This document shows, one piece after another, positions 42,938-52,988 of a stretch of DNA of 64,000 bases (positions within the stretch are counted from its first letter, which is position 1; each line of letters opens with the position of its first letter). The stretch comes from Domibacillus antri (lineage in GTDB: Bacteria; Bacillota; Bacilli; Bacillales; Domibacillaceae): NCBI RefSeq assembly GCF_001936625.1, contig NZ_MSDU01000014.1, forward strand, positions 113,241-177,240. The letters run 5' to 3'. The notes under the pieces were generated by a model, which made no database searches, was not told the DNA's origin, and worked only from the letters and a program-made list of their open reading frames with translations. The position numbers were made by a program, and so were the translations under genes.

Positions 42938-43735
42938 TTACGGCGTGTCCGCCTCTTCGATATTCACTTTTTCTGCTTCCGGCTGCTCCGCGGGATCGTA
43001 CGCTTTAAAATAAGAACCCACTTCCAAGTCAATGACCCCTTTTATATTCGGATCAAGCTGATTTGAAATGGATGGATAATACACCATTTTGTCCGCAAAT
43101 GTTGATAGCGTCGCTGATACTTCAAATCCATCCGTCATAAACGCATTTATATGCAGCGCATCACTTTCTTTCGGATCATAGTAAACTTCCGATATTGTAT
43201 TCACAACCTCATCAGGCAGCGTGTCAACTGCTTCAGCAAACCGGTCGAGTGCCTCGCCTTCTTTAAAGTTATATAAAATCGGCAGCTGAGATGGGTATCC
43301 GCTGACAGGCTCACTCATAATTTTCCCATTTTGTAAAACAGGGTATAAACCGCCTTTACTCGCTGCATAGGCAATTTCATTTTGCTCGATGATCTTTATC
43401 TTTAAATCATTTGGAAAACCCATTGAAACGTGTGCTTCTCTTATCCGGTCATCTTTTTGAAGCTGCTCTGCCGCTCTGCTTTTATCGGAAGACCAAATAC
43501 TGCGTCCTGTTTCAAGTCCACTTTGTTCAATAATTTCCTGTTTCGTCATTAATTCATTGCCTTCTACATGAATGTATGCCACTTTGCTTAACGGTGACTG
43601 CAAATAAATTAAAAGAAGTATAAGGAAAAAGAAAACCGACAGCAAAACAAGCAGGCGCCGATTCGCTTTCCGTTTGCGCATTTGTTTCAGCTTCGGAATA
43701 CGGTCTTCAATTGAGATGATTTTTTGTTTGCCCAT
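42938..43735 (-). CDS. divIB: Cell division protein DivIB (FtsQ)
   Basis: Bitopic divisome protein: basic cytosolic N-terminus (RIPKLKQMRKRKANRR), one transmembrane helix (about 27-47), an extracellular POTRA domain (VAYIHVEGNELMTKQEIIE) and the FtsQ/DivIB domain. It works with DivIC and FtsL. The ATG at 43735 is preferred over GTG at 43741 because of its distance to GAGG. It has 265 residues. Confidence 0.94.
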   Translation of the reverse strand: MGKQKIISIEDRIPKLKQMRKRKANRRLLVLLSVFFFLILLLIYLQSPLSKVAYIHVEGNELMTKQEIIEQSGLETGRSIWSSDKSRAAEQLQKDDRIREAHVSMGFPNDLKIKIIEQNEIAYAASKGGLYPVLQNGKIMSEPVSGYPSQLPILYNFKEGEALDRFAEAVDTLPDEVVNTISEVYYDPKESDALHINAFMTDGFEVSATLSTFADKMVYYPSISNQLDPNIKGVIDLEVGSYFKAYDPAEQPEAEKVNIEEADTP

Positions 43736-43754
43736 ATCCACACCTCTGCCCGTT

Positions 43755-44663
43755 TTATGGTCCGCCTATCAATTCAACTTCCGTTTCCATATTAATTTGA
43801 TATCGATCATAGACGACGTTTTTTGCATGCTCAATTAAGGCTAGCACATCCGCCGCTGTAGCTGTTCCTGTGTTCACAATAAAATTGCCGTGCAGATCTG
43901 ATATTTTTGCACCGCCAATGGTGAAACCTTTTAACCCTGCTTTTTCAATCAAATGACCGGCATGTTCCGGCAATGGATTTCTAAAAATACTGCCTGCACA
44001 CGGGTGATCCCATGGCTGTGTCGTCCGGCGATATTCCTTATATTTCAACATGTGTGTACGAATGGTTTCCCTGTCACCTTCACGCAGTTGAAATTCTGCT
44101 TCAAGAACAATTCCCGGACGTTTTTTTTGTAAAATAGACGTCCGATAGGAAAAGTCCATTTCTTCATTCGTCAGCCAGGACATTTGACCATCCGCAAACA
44201 AAACGTGCGCTTTTGTAAGAATGGATGACATCTCTGATCCGTGAGCACCGGCATTCATATAAACAGCCCCACCGACAGATGCCGGGATTCCACCTGCAAA
44301 TTCAAGACCTGTCAAGCATTCTTTGGCTGCTTTTGTTGCCAGAACGACGAGCGGGAACCCGCCCCCTGCCGTTACTGTAGTACCATCAATAGCCGCATCG
44401 TCTATTCCTTTTCCAAGTTTAATCACAATGCCGCGAATTCCGGCATCTGACACGAGCAGATTAGACCCCCGCCCAATGACACGCCATGGCAGCTTATGTT
44501 TTATGATGGCGCTCATCGCTTTTTCCAGACCGGTGATCGACGATGGCTCAAAAAAAACATCAGCCGGTCCGCCGATTTTCATTGTTGTATGATTGGCAAG
44601 CGGTTCATTTTCCATCACGGGACCGGCTTGCAATTGTGTTAGTTCTTTGATGAATTCTTTCAA
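43755..44663 (-). CDS. murB: UDP-N-acetylenolpyruvoylglucosamine reductase
   Basis: FAD enzyme completing UDP-MurNAc synthesis. FAD-binding IGRGSNLLVSDAGIRG, YMNAGAHGSEM, and the active-site CAGSIFRNP of the class II enzyme, whose active-site serine follows. The C-terminal HGNFIVN is conserved. The start is TTG at 44663 with AGGAGCGG upstream. It has 302 residues. Confidence 0.96.
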   Translation of the reverse strand: MKEFIKELTQLQAGPVMENEPLANHTTMKIGGPADVFFEPSSITGLEKAMSAIIKHKLPWRVIGRGSNLLVSDAGIRGIVIKLGKGIDDAAIDGTTVTAGGGFPLVVLATKAAKECLTGLEFAGGIPASVGGAVYMNAGAHGSEMSSILTKAHVLFADGQMSWLTNEEMDFSYRTSILQKKRPGIVLEAEFQLREGDRETIRTHMLKYKEYRRTTQPWDHPCAGSIFRNPLPEHAGHLIEKAGLKGFTIGGAKISDLHGNFIVNTGTATAADVLALIEHAKNVVYDRYQINMETEVELIGGP

Positions 44664-44677
44664 AATGAACCGCTCCT

Positions 44678-45778
44678 TTACTTATCTTTCCCGGCAATAT
44701 CAATCATGACATTGTACAGCCGTTCCGCAGCATCCCGAATACCGAGGCGTTCTGCTTCTGTTTTCATTTTAATTAGTAATGAATCGTCCATTAAAATCGA
44801 ATCGAGCTCTCGTACGAGCGATTCTGAACTTAATTTGCTTTCTAAAAGCATGACCGCGGCACCGCGATCCGTCAGCGTACGCGCATTTTTTTCCTGATGA
44901 TTATTCGTAACATAAGGGCTTGGCACGAGAATGGATGGGATGCCCAGTGCCGTCAATTCAGCCAGTGTGGTTGCACCCGACCGCGCAACGACGAGATCAG
45001 AAGCAGCCAGTACTTCCGGCATATTATGAATAAAAGGCATAACCGATACATTAACAGGTTTTCCAGCCGATTCCAATATAGATGAAACCTTGTCGTAATG
45101 GACATCACCAGTGACATAAAGCACTTGATAATCTCGGCCTGCAAAATCATTCAATGCCCCGGTCACAGCATCATTTATCGGCTTTGCACCACGGCTTCCG
45201 CCAAAAATCAGTACCGTCTTCCGGCCGCCTCTTAAACCGAACGTTTCCAATACACCCGAACCGTCCGCTTCTATGACTTCAGAAGCTCGCGGGTTCCCCG
45301 TTAACACCGTTTTCTCTGCAGGGAAATAGGCCTTCGCCTCTTCAAAACAAACCGCAATCCTGTTGACATGATTACTTAAAAACTTGTTCGTTAAGCCCGG
45401 CACACTGTTTTGTTCGTGCACGATGGATGGTATACCCAATTTGGCTGCCGCATACACAACCGGCCCGCACACATAGCCGCCGGTGCCGATGACGACGTCC
45501 GGCTTAAACTCTTTCAGTATTTTTTTACATTCATTTACACCTTTTAAAAAGCGCATAATTGTTTTCACATTTTCAAATGAAACCGCCCGGCGAAAACCTG
45601 TAATATCAATTGACCGAAAAGGAATGTCTTCGCGTGTAACAAGCTTAGACTCCAGTCCTTTTTCAGTTCCGATATATAAAAAAGATGTTTCCGGGTGTTT
45701 CAGCTTAATCATTCGAATGAGCGCGAGTGCAGGATAAATATGTCCGCCCGTTCCACCGCCGCTGACAACTATTTTCAA
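44678..45778 (-). CDS. murG: UDP-GlcNAc:lipid I N-acetylglucosaminyltransferase
   Basis: Peripheral membrane GT28 enzyme converting lipid I to lipid II. The first G-loop is [14 protein letters not shown], followed by [20 protein letters not shown] and the C-terminal UDP-GlcNAc site [11 protein letters not shown]...[10 protein letters not shown]. The start is TTG at 45778 with GAGGTGAA upstream. It has 366 residues and heads the murG-murB-divIB group. Confidence 0.97.
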   Translation of the reverse strand: MKIVVSGGGTGGHIYPALALIRMIKLKHPETSFLYIGTEKGLESKLVTREDIPFRSIDITGFRRAVSFENVKTIMRFLKGVNECKKILKEFKPDVVIGTGGYVCGPVVYAAAKLGIPSIVHEQNSVPGLTNKFLSNHVNRIAVCFEEAKAYFPAEKTVLTGNPRASEVIEADGSGVLETFGLRGGRKTVLIFGGSRGAKPINDAVTGALNDFAGRDYQVLYVTGDVHYDKVSSILESAGKPVNVSVMPFIHNMPEVLAASDLVVARSGATTLAELTALGIPSILVPSPYVTNNHQEKNARTLTDRGAAVMLLESKLSSESLVRELDSILMDDSLLIKMKTEAERLGIRDAAERLYNVMIDIAGKDK

Positions 45779-45845
45779 TTACGTTCACCTCAGTATTCAT
45801 CTGGCAGCTTCCTATTCTTTCAAGACAGCTGTCTAATGCATTCTC

Positions 45846-45874
45846 ATCTTAAATCAATGCGACACGAGAATCAA
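45846..45874 (-). promoter_or_regulatory. Probable sigma-A promoter of murG-murB-divIB
   Basis: TTGATT (45874-45869), 17-base spacer, TAAGAT (45851-45846) in the 139-base gap between spoVE and murG. Confidence 0.5.
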
Positions 45875-45917
45875 TTATTATCTTAAAAAACCAGCAAAAT
45901 TCCTCCAATTCTACTGT

Positions 45918-46982
45918 TCAATATCCATTTGAACGGCTTACACTGAGGACAATCCCCGCGGAAGCAAGTGTCATCGTCAAAGAAGATCCGCCATAGCTTA
46001 AAAATGGAAGCGTCACACCGGTAACCGGCAAAAGACCTGTCACAACACCGAGATTGATAAACGATTGCAGACTGATCATGGCTGTAATTCCACAGACAAG
46101 CAGCGCACCGAATGAGTCCTCCATCCGCATCGCGATATGAATGCCCCGCCAGATGAGCAGGAAAAATAAGATCATAATAAAGACGGCCCCGATAAAACCC
46201 GTTTCTTCAGCCCAAATTGCAAATATAAAATCAGTCTGCGGCTCCGGCAAATAATAATATTTTTGACGGCTTTCTCCATATCCGTAGCCAAATAATCCGC
46301 CCGGACCGACGGCGTACAGTGACTGGATAATTTGAAACCCGCTTCCGAGCGGATCTGACCAAGGATCAAGATACGCTGTAATTCGTTTTATCCGGTATGG
46401 TGCTGATAAAATTAACAGGACCAGTCCCGCCAGTGCAGACACTCCTGTCATTACAAAAAAACGAATCGGCGCGCCTGCGATAAACAGCAATAGAAAAGCG
46501 GTCCCTCCCATGACAGCCGCCGTACCGAGATCAGGCTGCATCATGATCAGCGCAAACGCCATGCCGAGCACGAAAAGAGGTTTAAACAGACCCTTCCAAA
46601 ATAAATGGATGACTTTTTTTCGTCCGGCAAGCAGCGCTGAAAAATAGAAGATAAGCGCGATTTTCATTAATTCCGACGGCTGAAACGATAGAGTTCCAAA
46701 CCCGATCCAGCTTTGCGATCCGTTTCTCACCATCCCAATTCCAGGGATGAGCACAGCCAGTAAAAATAAAAAGGCAATGATAAGCAGCGGACGCGCGATT
46801 TTTTTCCAAATCCGGTAATCCACATATGAAATGCATGCCATCACAATCAAACCGGCCGCTGCAAAGAACGCCTGTCTCTGAACAAAATAATAAGGGTTTC
46901 CATAGTTAAACTGTCCCCACACTTCTCCGGCACTTGCCACCATTAATAAACCCGAGCCGGTCAAAAGCAAAACGAGCATCAA
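45918..46982 (-). CDS. spoVE: SEDS-family peptidoglycan glycosyltransferase SpoVE (5' end uncertain)
   Basis: Polytopic SEDS protein for spore cortex synthesis, partner of SpoVD. It aligns along its length with B. subtilis SpoVE (GSGFQIIQSLYAVGPGGLFG, YLPEPQTDFIFAI, PVTGVTLPFLSYGGSSL). The family of FtsW/RodA is a possible alternative, but position favours SpoVE. The first available starts are TTG 46982 or ATG 46979, inside the first membrane helix and without a good ribosome-binding site. In-frame codons upstream (TTVSRQSPDYVF) are homologous to the B. subtilis N-terminus but lack a start codon. Confidence 0.88.
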   Translation of the reverse strand: MMLVLLLTGSGLLMVASAGEVWGQFNYGNPYYFVQRQAFFAAAGLIVMACISYVDYRIWKKIARPLLIIAFLFLLAVLIPGIGMVRNGSQSWIGFGTLSFQPSELMKIALIFYFSALLAGRKKVIHLFWKGLFKPLFVLGMAFALIMMQPDLGTAAVMGGTAFLLLFIAGAPIRFFVMTGVSALAGLVLLILSAPYRIKRITAYLDPWSDPLGSGFQIIQSLYAVGPGGLFGYGYGESRQKYYYLPEPQTDFIFAIWAEETGFIGAVFIMILFFLLIWRGIHIAMRMEDSFGALLVCGITAMISLQSFINLGVVTGLLPVTGVTLPFLSYGGSSLTMTLASAGIVLSVSRSNGY

Positions 46983-47044
46983 GAATACGTAATCCGGCGA
47001 CTGTCTGGAAACGGTTGTGCACCCCTTTCATTCATGCATCCATT

Positions 47045-47078
47045 AAAAAAGCCGGAGCCTCATCCGGCTCCGGCTCTT
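47045..47078 (-). terminator. Terminator after murD
   Basis: Perfect AGCCGGAGCC-GGATGA-GGCTCCGGCT followed by TTTTTAAT on the minus strand. It isolates murD from spoVE, implying that spoVE has its own promoter. Confidence 0.93.
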
Positions 47079-47080
47079 TC

Positions 47081-48430
47081 TTATAGTTTATTCACGCAGT
47101 TGATAAATATGTCGCCCCGTTCTTCAAATGTTTTATATTGATCCCAGCTTGCACATGCCGGGGACAAAAGAACAACATCCCCTTCAGCAGAAAGGGCAGC
47201 CGCTTTTTCGACTGCGTCAGTCATATAATCGGCTTTTTCAAATTGGGAAATGCCCGCTTTTAAAGCCGTCTCTTTCCACTTATCCGCTGTCTCACCAAAT
47301 GCGACGATTGCTTTGACTGACGTTAAATGAGGAAGCAAATCATCAAATCCATTTCCCCGATCCAATCCCCCCGCAAGAAGGACAAGCGGTGACTGAAAGG
47401 CGGTTAAGGCGCTTTTCGTCGCCAATGTATTCGTCGCTTTTGAATCGTTATAAAATTTTCTTCCATTCCATTCACGGACAAACTGCGTCCGGTGGCGCAC
47501 ACCTGCAAACCTTTTTAATACACGTACAACTGCTGCTGTGGAAACACCAGATAGTTTAACTGCTGCCACAGCTGCCAATATATTTTCCAGATTATGATTA
47601 CCAGGCAGTGCAAAATCAGCAGCCTGCATAATGGCCTCTCCTTGAAAATAAACCGTCCCGTCTTCTATATATGCCCCATTTTCCACTTTTTCGTGAACCG
47701 AAAACGGAATAATGGCCGCCTGACTCGCACTTGCCATTGACAGAAGAGCCTCTTGGTCAGCGTTTATGATTAAGAAGTCCTCTTCTGTCTGGTTCTTTGT
47801 AATGTTCATTTTCGCACCGGCGTATTCTTCTTTTGAACCATGATAGTCCAGGTGTGCGTCATAAATGTTGGTAATGATCGCGATGTGCGGACGGAAAGTT
47901 TGAATGCCCATTAATTGAAACGACGACAGTTCAATAACAACATGATCATCCGGTTTTGCCTCTTGCACGACTTCTGATGCCACTTCACCGATATTCCCGG
48001 CGAGAACCGTTCCTCTCCCGTCTTCTTTCATGATTTCATTAATCAATGTCGTTGTTGTCGTTTTTCCGTTTGTGCCCGTTATGGCGATAAACGGTGCTTC
48101 TGATATGAGTCCGGCAATTTCCACTTCGGTTATGACGGGCGTACCCTGCTGCACAGCTGCCGCAACAATCGGATTCGAATACGGGATACCCGGGTTTTTA
48201 ACGACGATTTCAAATCCTTCATTAAGAAGTTCCAGCGGATGACGGCCGCAAATGACATTCATTCCTTCCGACAAAAGAGCCTGTGCCGCCTCATTTTCCT
48301 CCAGCGGCTTTCCATCATTCACTGTCACGATGGCACCTAATTTTTTCAAAAGAGTAGCTGCAGCGAATCCGCTTTTGGCAAGACCCACTACGAGCACTTT
48401 TTTTCCTTTAAATTGATCAACCTGCTTCAT
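47081..48430 (-). CDS. murD: UDP-N-acetylmuramoyl-L-alanine:D-glutamate ligase
   Basis: Adds D-Glu in peptidoglycan precursor synthesis. ATP-binding GTNGKTTTT, with the central-domain [12 protein letters not shown] and the C-terminal domain NDSKATNT. The frame extends back to 48508, but the ATG at 48430 overlaps the mraY stop as ATGA and gives the B. subtilis-like [21 protein letters not shown]. It has 449 residues. Confidence 0.97.
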   Translation of the reverse strand: MKQVDQFKGKKVLVVGLAKSGFAAATLLKKLGAIVTVNDGKPLEENEAAQALLSEGMNVICGRHPLELLNEGFEIVVKNPGIPYSNPIVAAAVQQGTPVITEVEIAGLISEAPFIAITGTNGKTTTTTLINEIMKEDGRGTVLAGNIGEVASEVVQEAKPDDHVVIELSSFQLMGIQTFRPHIAIITNIYDAHLDYHGSKEEYAGAKMNITKNQTEEDFLIINADQEALLSMASASQAAIIPFSVHEKVENGAYIEDGTVYFQGEAIMQAADFALPGNHNLENILAAVAAVKLSGVSTAAVVRVLKRFAGVRHRTQFVREWNGRKFYNDSKATNTLATKSALTAFQSPLVLLAGGLDRGNGFDDLLPHLTSVKAIVAFGETADKWKETALKAGISQFEKADYMTDAVEKAAALSAEGDVVLLSPACASWDQYKTFEERGDIFINCVNKL

Positions 48431-49398
48431 GAATTCCAAACTCCAATCCAGACGCCAATCGCTGCAGCCACAACACCGACGGACCAGAATGTGACGACAA
48501 CACGCCATTCTGTCCAGCCGCCGAGTTCAAAGTGATGATGCAGCGGGCTCATTCTAAAAATTCGTTTCCCTGTCGTTTTAAACGACCATACCTGCAAAAT
48601 AACCGAGAGCGTTTCCGCAACGAATACGATCCCGATCAACAATAATAAAAATTCAAATTTCGTTAATATAGACAAAACAGCAATCGCTCCGCCGAGTGCA
48701 AGCGAACCCGTATCTCCCATAAAAACGTGTGCCGGATACGCATTGAAAACGAGAAAGCCAATAACAGCCCCCACAACCGCAAATGCGAAAACAGCTGTTT
48801 CATCTAAACCTTGGCTCCAGGCAATCACCGCATATGCGCCAAAAGCCACAGATGCTGTTCCCGAGACCAGGCCGTCCAGCCCATCTGTTAAGTTGACCGC
48901 ATTTGAAAAGCCGACAAGCCAAAATAAGACGAATAAGGCATATATAATACCAAGATCAATTGAAAAGAAACCGAATGACAGCTCCGTTGACAGTTCATGC
49001 TGTGCGTAAATCACATAGAAAATGATCGAAATAATTATTTGCCCGATTAATTTTTGCGATGATGTCAATCCAAGATTACGCTTCATGACCACTTTAATAA
49101 AGTCGTCCAAAAAGCCCAAAAATCCGAATCCAATTGTTACAAGTAAAAGTAAAATAGTTTCAGCACCGATTGAACCGAACAATTGAACAAAAAACAAGGT
49201 TGTAACAACGATTGACAATAAAAAGACCAGTCCGCCCATCGTTGGCGTTCCTGATTTTTGCTGATGAGATGCCGGACCTTCCTCACGTATGCTCTGTCCA
49301 AATTTCAGCCGGCGTAAAAATGGAATAAATAACGGCGCGATAACGACTGTTATCAAAAATGACACCGCAATGACCAATCCAATTTGCCACTCACTCAT
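48427..49398 (-). CDS. mraY: Phospho-N-acetylmuramoyl-pentapeptide transferase
   Basis: Integral membrane enzyme with about ten helices that makes lipid I from undecaprenyl phosphate and UDP-MurNAc-pentapeptide. Conserved Asp-rich [17 protein letters not shown] and [11 protein letters not shown], and the C-terminal HHHFE motif, are all present. It has 323 residues, ATGA overlaps on both sides. Confidence 0.98.
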   Translation of the reverse strand: MSEWQIGLVIAVSFLITVVIAPLFIPFLRRLKFGQSIREEGPASHQQKSGTPTMGGLVFLLSIVVTTLFFVQLFGSIGAETILLLLVTIGFGFLGFLDDFIKVVMKRNLGLTSSQKLIGQIIISIIFYVIYAQHELSTELSFGFFSIDLGIIYALFVLFWLVGFSNAVNLTDGLDGLVSGTASVAFGAYAVIAWSQGLDETAVFAFAVVGAVIGFLVFNAYPAHVFMGDTGSLALGGAIAVLSILTKFEFLLLLIGIVFVAETLSVILQVWSFKTTGKRIFRMSPLHHHFELGGWTEWRVVVTFWSVGVVAAAIGVWIGVWNS

Positions 49399-50879
49399 GC
49401 GAACCCGCCTTTCTTGTCGGCCAGCGCTTCTTTTGCGACTTCCCGGTCATCAAAATGAATAACTTCCTGACCAATAATTTGATATGTTTCATGCCCTTTG
49501 CCGGCAATAACGACCGAATCGCCCGGCTTGGCAAGTGCAATTGCCCGGTGAATGGCTTCTTTCCGGTCTACAATGACAGTATACGCCTCTCCGCTAACGC
49601 CCGATTTCATATCCGTTAAAATGGAAACCGGATCTTCACTGCGCGGATTGTCCGATGTAAAAATCGCTTCATCTGCATATTTACATGCTGCCTGCGCCAT
49701 AAGCGGACGCTTTGTTTTATCACGGTCGCCGCCGCACCCTGCAATGACAATAACCCGTCCTTTTGTCAACGGACGAACGGTTTCTAATACATTGATGAGA
49801 CTATCCGGGGTGTGGGCGTAATCAACAATGACCGACACACCGCTTTCATTCGGTACCAGTTCAAACCGGCCCGCAACGCCGCTCACCCGTTCAAGTGCTT
49901 GTTTCATTGTATCTGGTGTAATCTTAGAGACGAATCCAGCCGCAAAAGCCGCCAGCATATTGTAAACATTAAATAGTCCGGCTAATTTGGAATGAATCTG
50001 GATCACCCCGCCCGGATAGTGAATCGTAAAAGCGGTTCCTTCCGATGTCAGTTGAATATCTTTCGCTTGTATATCCGCTTTTTTTTCTATACCGTATGTC
50101 ACGACATGCGCCGCAGTCATGGCTTCATAAACGGCAGATGCAGCATCATCGGCATTAAGGACAGCATAAGCCGGAGCCGATGCATGAAAGGAATTGCCGA
50201 GACGGGCGAACAGCAGTCCTTTTGCTGCCCGGTATTCCTCCATAGTGCGGTGAAAATCAAGGTGATCTTGCGTTAAGTTAGTAAAAACGGCCACATTAAA
50301 TTGTGTGCCATTCGTCCGCCCTTCCTGTAATGCATGAGAAGACACTTCCATCACCGCTGACGAGACACCCGCTTGTTTCATATACGCAAACGTTTTTTGC
50401 AAGGTTAAGCTTTCCGGCGTTGTGTTTTTTGTTTCAATCATTTTATCGCCGATTTTCATATACATCGTTCCGATTAATCCGGTCGTTTCTCCAGAAGCGC
50501 GAAGGATTTCTTCGATTAAATGACTCGTCGTCGTTTTTCCGTTTGTACCGGTAATCCCGATTAAATGAAAAGAATCGGTTGGATGACCATAAAAATGCGC
50601 AGCTAATTGTGCCATTGCACGCTTCGTGCTGCGCACATAAATAACGGGCACGGAAACATCGACCGGCCGCTCGGCAACGACCGCCGCTGCTCCATTTTCG
50701 ACTGCCTCTTTTGTGGCGGTATGACCGTCAAATGTAAATCCTTGTATACAAATAAAAATCGACCCTTCTGTGACGAGACGGTGATCGTTTTCAATCGATG
50801 TAATCGCCGGATTTCCTTCTTTATCCTGACGGTAAAATGGAATGGCCGTTAACACGGTTGATAAATCCACGTTTTTCAA
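49395..50879 (-). CDS. murE: UDP-MurNAc-tripeptide synthetase, meso-diaminopimelate-adding
   Basis: Mur ligase adding the third peptide residue. ATP loop [10 protein letters not shown]. The substrate motif DNPRSEDP indicates specificity for meso-DAP rather than lysine, predicting a DAP-type cell wall. It has 494 residues. The start shown is TTG at 50879. A GTG at 50870 has better spacing to AAAGGA and is a real alternative. Confidence 0.96.
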   Translation of the reverse strand: MKNVDLSTVLTAIPFYRQDKEGNPAITSIENDHRLVTEGSIFICIQGFTFDGHTATKEAVENGAAAVVAERPVDVSVPVIYVRSTKRAMAQLAAHFYGHPTDSFHLIGITGTNGKTTTSHLIEEILRASGETTGLIGTMYMKIGDKMIETKNTTPESLTLQKTFAYMKQAGVSSAVMEVSSHALQEGRTNGTQFNVAVFTNLTQDHLDFHRTMEEYRAAKGLLFARLGNSFHASAPAYAVLNADDAASAVYEAMTAAHVVTYGIEKKADIQAKDIQLTSEGTAFTIHYPGGVIQIHSKLAGLFNVYNMLAAFAAGFVSKITPDTMKQALERVSGVAGRFELVPNESGVSVIVDYAHTPDSLINVLETVRPLTKGRVIVIAGCGGDRDKTKRPLMAQAACKYADEAIFTSDNPRSEDPVSILTDMKSGVSGEAYTVIVDRKEAIHRAIALAKPGDSVVIAGKGHETYQIIGQEVIHFDDREVAKEALADKKGGFA

Positions 50880-50931
50880 TCCTTTCTGTTCAAAACCGAT
50901 ATGTACAATTCCCGCGATTTCTATTGTAACG

Positions 50932-50988
50932 AAAAAAAGCCGCCGATGCGAATGCTTTTCAGCCTGTTTCAGTAATTTTCGGCGGCTT
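50932..50988 (-). terminator. Long-loop terminator after spoVD
   Basis: Minus-strand arms AAGCCGCCGA and TCGGCGGCTT separated by about 32 bases, followed by TTTTT. Stem perfect over ten pairs. The long loop is unusual but the T run suggests a working terminator before murE. Confidence 0.7.
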
Positions 50989-50995
50989 GACCTAT

Positions 50996-52897
50996 TTATT
51001 TTAGTAAAACACGCACTTTGCTTCCCCTCTCTACTTTTACACCGGCAGACGGCGACTGAGATACAACGCTGTCCCCAGTGCCTTCCACTTCGATATTAAC
51101 GTTGATCAGCTGTTCTTTTAACTGCTGTTTGCTTAACCCAACCAGTTTAGGTACTTCAATGATATCCGGGTCGCTCCACGTTTTTTCTTTTTCGATCTGA
51201 TCCTTTTGCGGTTCAACTCCGAGCAGCGGCAGGACATCCGCCATCATTTTACCGACGATTGGTGCTGCAACGGTTCCGCCAAATTGAACCGTGCCTTTCG
51301 GGTTGTCAATAGCCGTATAAATGACCACTTTCGGCTCGTTTGACGGCGCTACTCCGATAAACGAGACAATGTGATTATTTTCTAAATAGCGGCCATCTTT
51401 CGCTTTTTGTGCTGTCCCTGTTTTCCCGCCAATCCGGTAGCCGTCAACAAAAGCGTTGCGGCCCGTTCCTTTTGCCACAACACTTTCAAGAGCTCTTCGT
51501 ACTTCTTTTGATGTTTCTTCTGAAATGACACGTCTTACTTTCTTTGCTTTATTTTGAACTGTTACCTTACCCGTTTTGGGGTCTGTCCAGTTCATCGCCA
51601 CATACGGACGATACAGTATCCCGCCGTTCACAGCGGCCGACACGGCTGATACCTGTTGAATCGGCGTCACCGCCACTCCCTGTCCGAATGCGGTGGTGGC
51701 AGCTTCGACGGGTCCCGCTGCCTGCTCTGAAAATAAAATACCCGTTCCTTCTCCATACAGATCAATACCGGTTTTCTGTCCAAAACCGAACTTACGAATA
51801 TAGTGAAACAGTTTTTTTTCACCGAGTCTGCTGCCAAGTTCAACAAACCCCGGATTGCACGAATTTTCAACGACTTCAAGAAATGATTGATGACCATGTC
51901 CTTCCCGTTTCCAGCAGCGGAGCCTCGATCCGTTTACTTTCACATAGCCCGGATCATGAAAATGATCCCGGTCAAGATCGGCTTCTTTTTCCTCAAGTGC
52001 GGCGGCCAGCGTTATAATTTTAAATGTCGAACCAGGTTCGAATGTGCTCCAGACAGGTAAATTACGGTTATACACATCGGGATCGTAATCACCAAACGCG
52101 CTCGGGTTATAGGAGGGACGGGAAGACATCGCCAGAATCGCCCCGCTGTTCGGATCCATCGCAATCGCCATAGCGCCTTCAGGCTTGTACGTTTTTTCCG
52201 CAAAATCCAGTTCCCGTTCAATCACTGCTTGGATTTTTGCATCAATGGTCAGCTGCAAGTCCATTCCGTCTTCAGGCGGGATATAGTCATCCGCCATACC
52301 CGGCATATTTTCACCTTTTGCATCGGTAAACATTTGAACAGAACCGGAAGAGCCTGATAATTTCTCATCGTAATATGCTTCGATTCCGGCCAGTCCTTGA
52401 TTGTCGGCTCCTGTAAAGCCAATAACATGGGCAAGACGCTCATTTAAGACATAGTCACGCACTGAATCTTCGCCGACCCATACCCCTTTTAATTGTAGTT
52501 CAGTAATGTTACGTGCCGTTTCGGTTGAAATATGTCTCCCTTTCGATGATAAGCGCTCAATAGATGAACGTTTCGTCATTCTTTCATAAATAACCAATTC
52601 CTTTTCTCCTAAAATGGCAGCAAGCTTCCGCGCCGCTGTTTTAGCATCTTCAATTTGTGCAGGTATGACGTAAACGGTTGGTGCGCTCTTATTGCCGGCA
52701 AGAACTGTTCCGTTTCGGTCTTTAATTAGACCGCGTTCCGGCTGTGCAGGAATGCTTCGTCCCCAGAGTTCCTCTGCTTTTTCTGTTAATTCACTTCCTA
52801 TCGACAATTGTATATAGCCGGTACGGATAATGAGCGCTGTAAAAGCAAACAATGAAGCTGCCAGCAGCCAGAACATTCTGATACGCAATGGTTCCAT
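50996..52897 (-). CDS. spoVD: Sporulation-specific penicillin-binding protein SpoVD
   Basis: Class B PBP (transpeptidase) for spore cortex, partner of SpoVE. N-terminal transmembrane helix, dimerisation domain (GYIQLSIG...), transpeptidase motifs in GSTFKI (SxxK), SCNPG (SxN) and GKTGTAQ (KTG). One C-terminal PASTA domain. It closely matches B. subtilis SpoVD, for example LRCWKREGHGHQSFLEVVE. The ATG at 52897 with GGAGGAAAGGGG is chosen over a longer frame reaching 53041 that overlaps pbpB. It has 633 residues. Confidence 0.95.
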   Translation of the reverse strand: MEPLRIRMFWLLAASLFAFTALIIRTGYIQLSIGSELTEKAEELWGRSIPAQPERGLIKDRNGTVLAGNKSAPTVYVIPAQIEDAKTAARKLAAILGEKELVIYERMTKRSSIERLSSKGRHISTETARNITELQLKGVWVGEDSVRDYVLNERLAHVIGFTGADNQGLAGIEAYYDEKLSGSSGSVQMFTDAKGENMPGMADDYIPPEDGMDLQLTIDAKIQAVIERELDFAEKTYKPEGAMAIAMDPNSGAILAMSSRPSYNPSAFGDYDPDVYNRNLPVWSTFEPGSTFKIITLAAALEEKEADLDRDHFHDPGYVKVNGSRLRCWKREGHGHQSFLEVVENSCNPGFVELGSRLGEKKLFHYIRKFGFGQKTGIDLYGEGTGILFSEQAAGPVEAATTAFGQGVAVTPIQQVSAVSAAVNGGILYRPYVAMNWTDPKTGKVTVQNKAKKVRRVISEETSKEVRRALESVVAKGTGRNAFVDGYRIGGKTGTAQKAKDGRYLENNHIVSFIGVAPSNEPKVVIYTAIDNPKGTVQFGGTVAAPIVGKMMADVLPLLGVEPQKDQIEKEKTWSDPDIIEVPKLVGLSKQQLKEQLINVNIEVEGTGDSVVSQSPSAGVKVERGSKVRVLLK

Positions 52898-52915
52898 CCC
52901 CTTTCCTCCACAATG

Positions 52916-52944
52916 ACTATATGCAGAAAAAATGAAAAATTGAC
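52916..52944 (-). promoter_or_regulatory. Possible sigma-E promoter of spoVD
   Basis: GTCAATTT (52944-52937), 13-base spacer, CATATAGT (52923-52916), loosely like the mother-cell sigma-E consensus (KMATATT / CATACANT). The predicted leader would be only about 12 bases. Tentative. Confidence 0.3.
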
Positions 52945-52980
52945 AAAAAACCGTTACGGAAAAATATTCCATAACGGTTT
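52945..52980 (-). terminator. Terminator after pbpB
   Basis: Minus-strand AAACCGTTA-GGAA...TTCC-TAACGGTTT followed by TTTG, nine bases after the pbpB stop. It divides the vegetative division genes from sporulation gene spoVD. Confidence 0.87.
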
Positions 52981-52988
52981 CTGATTGC

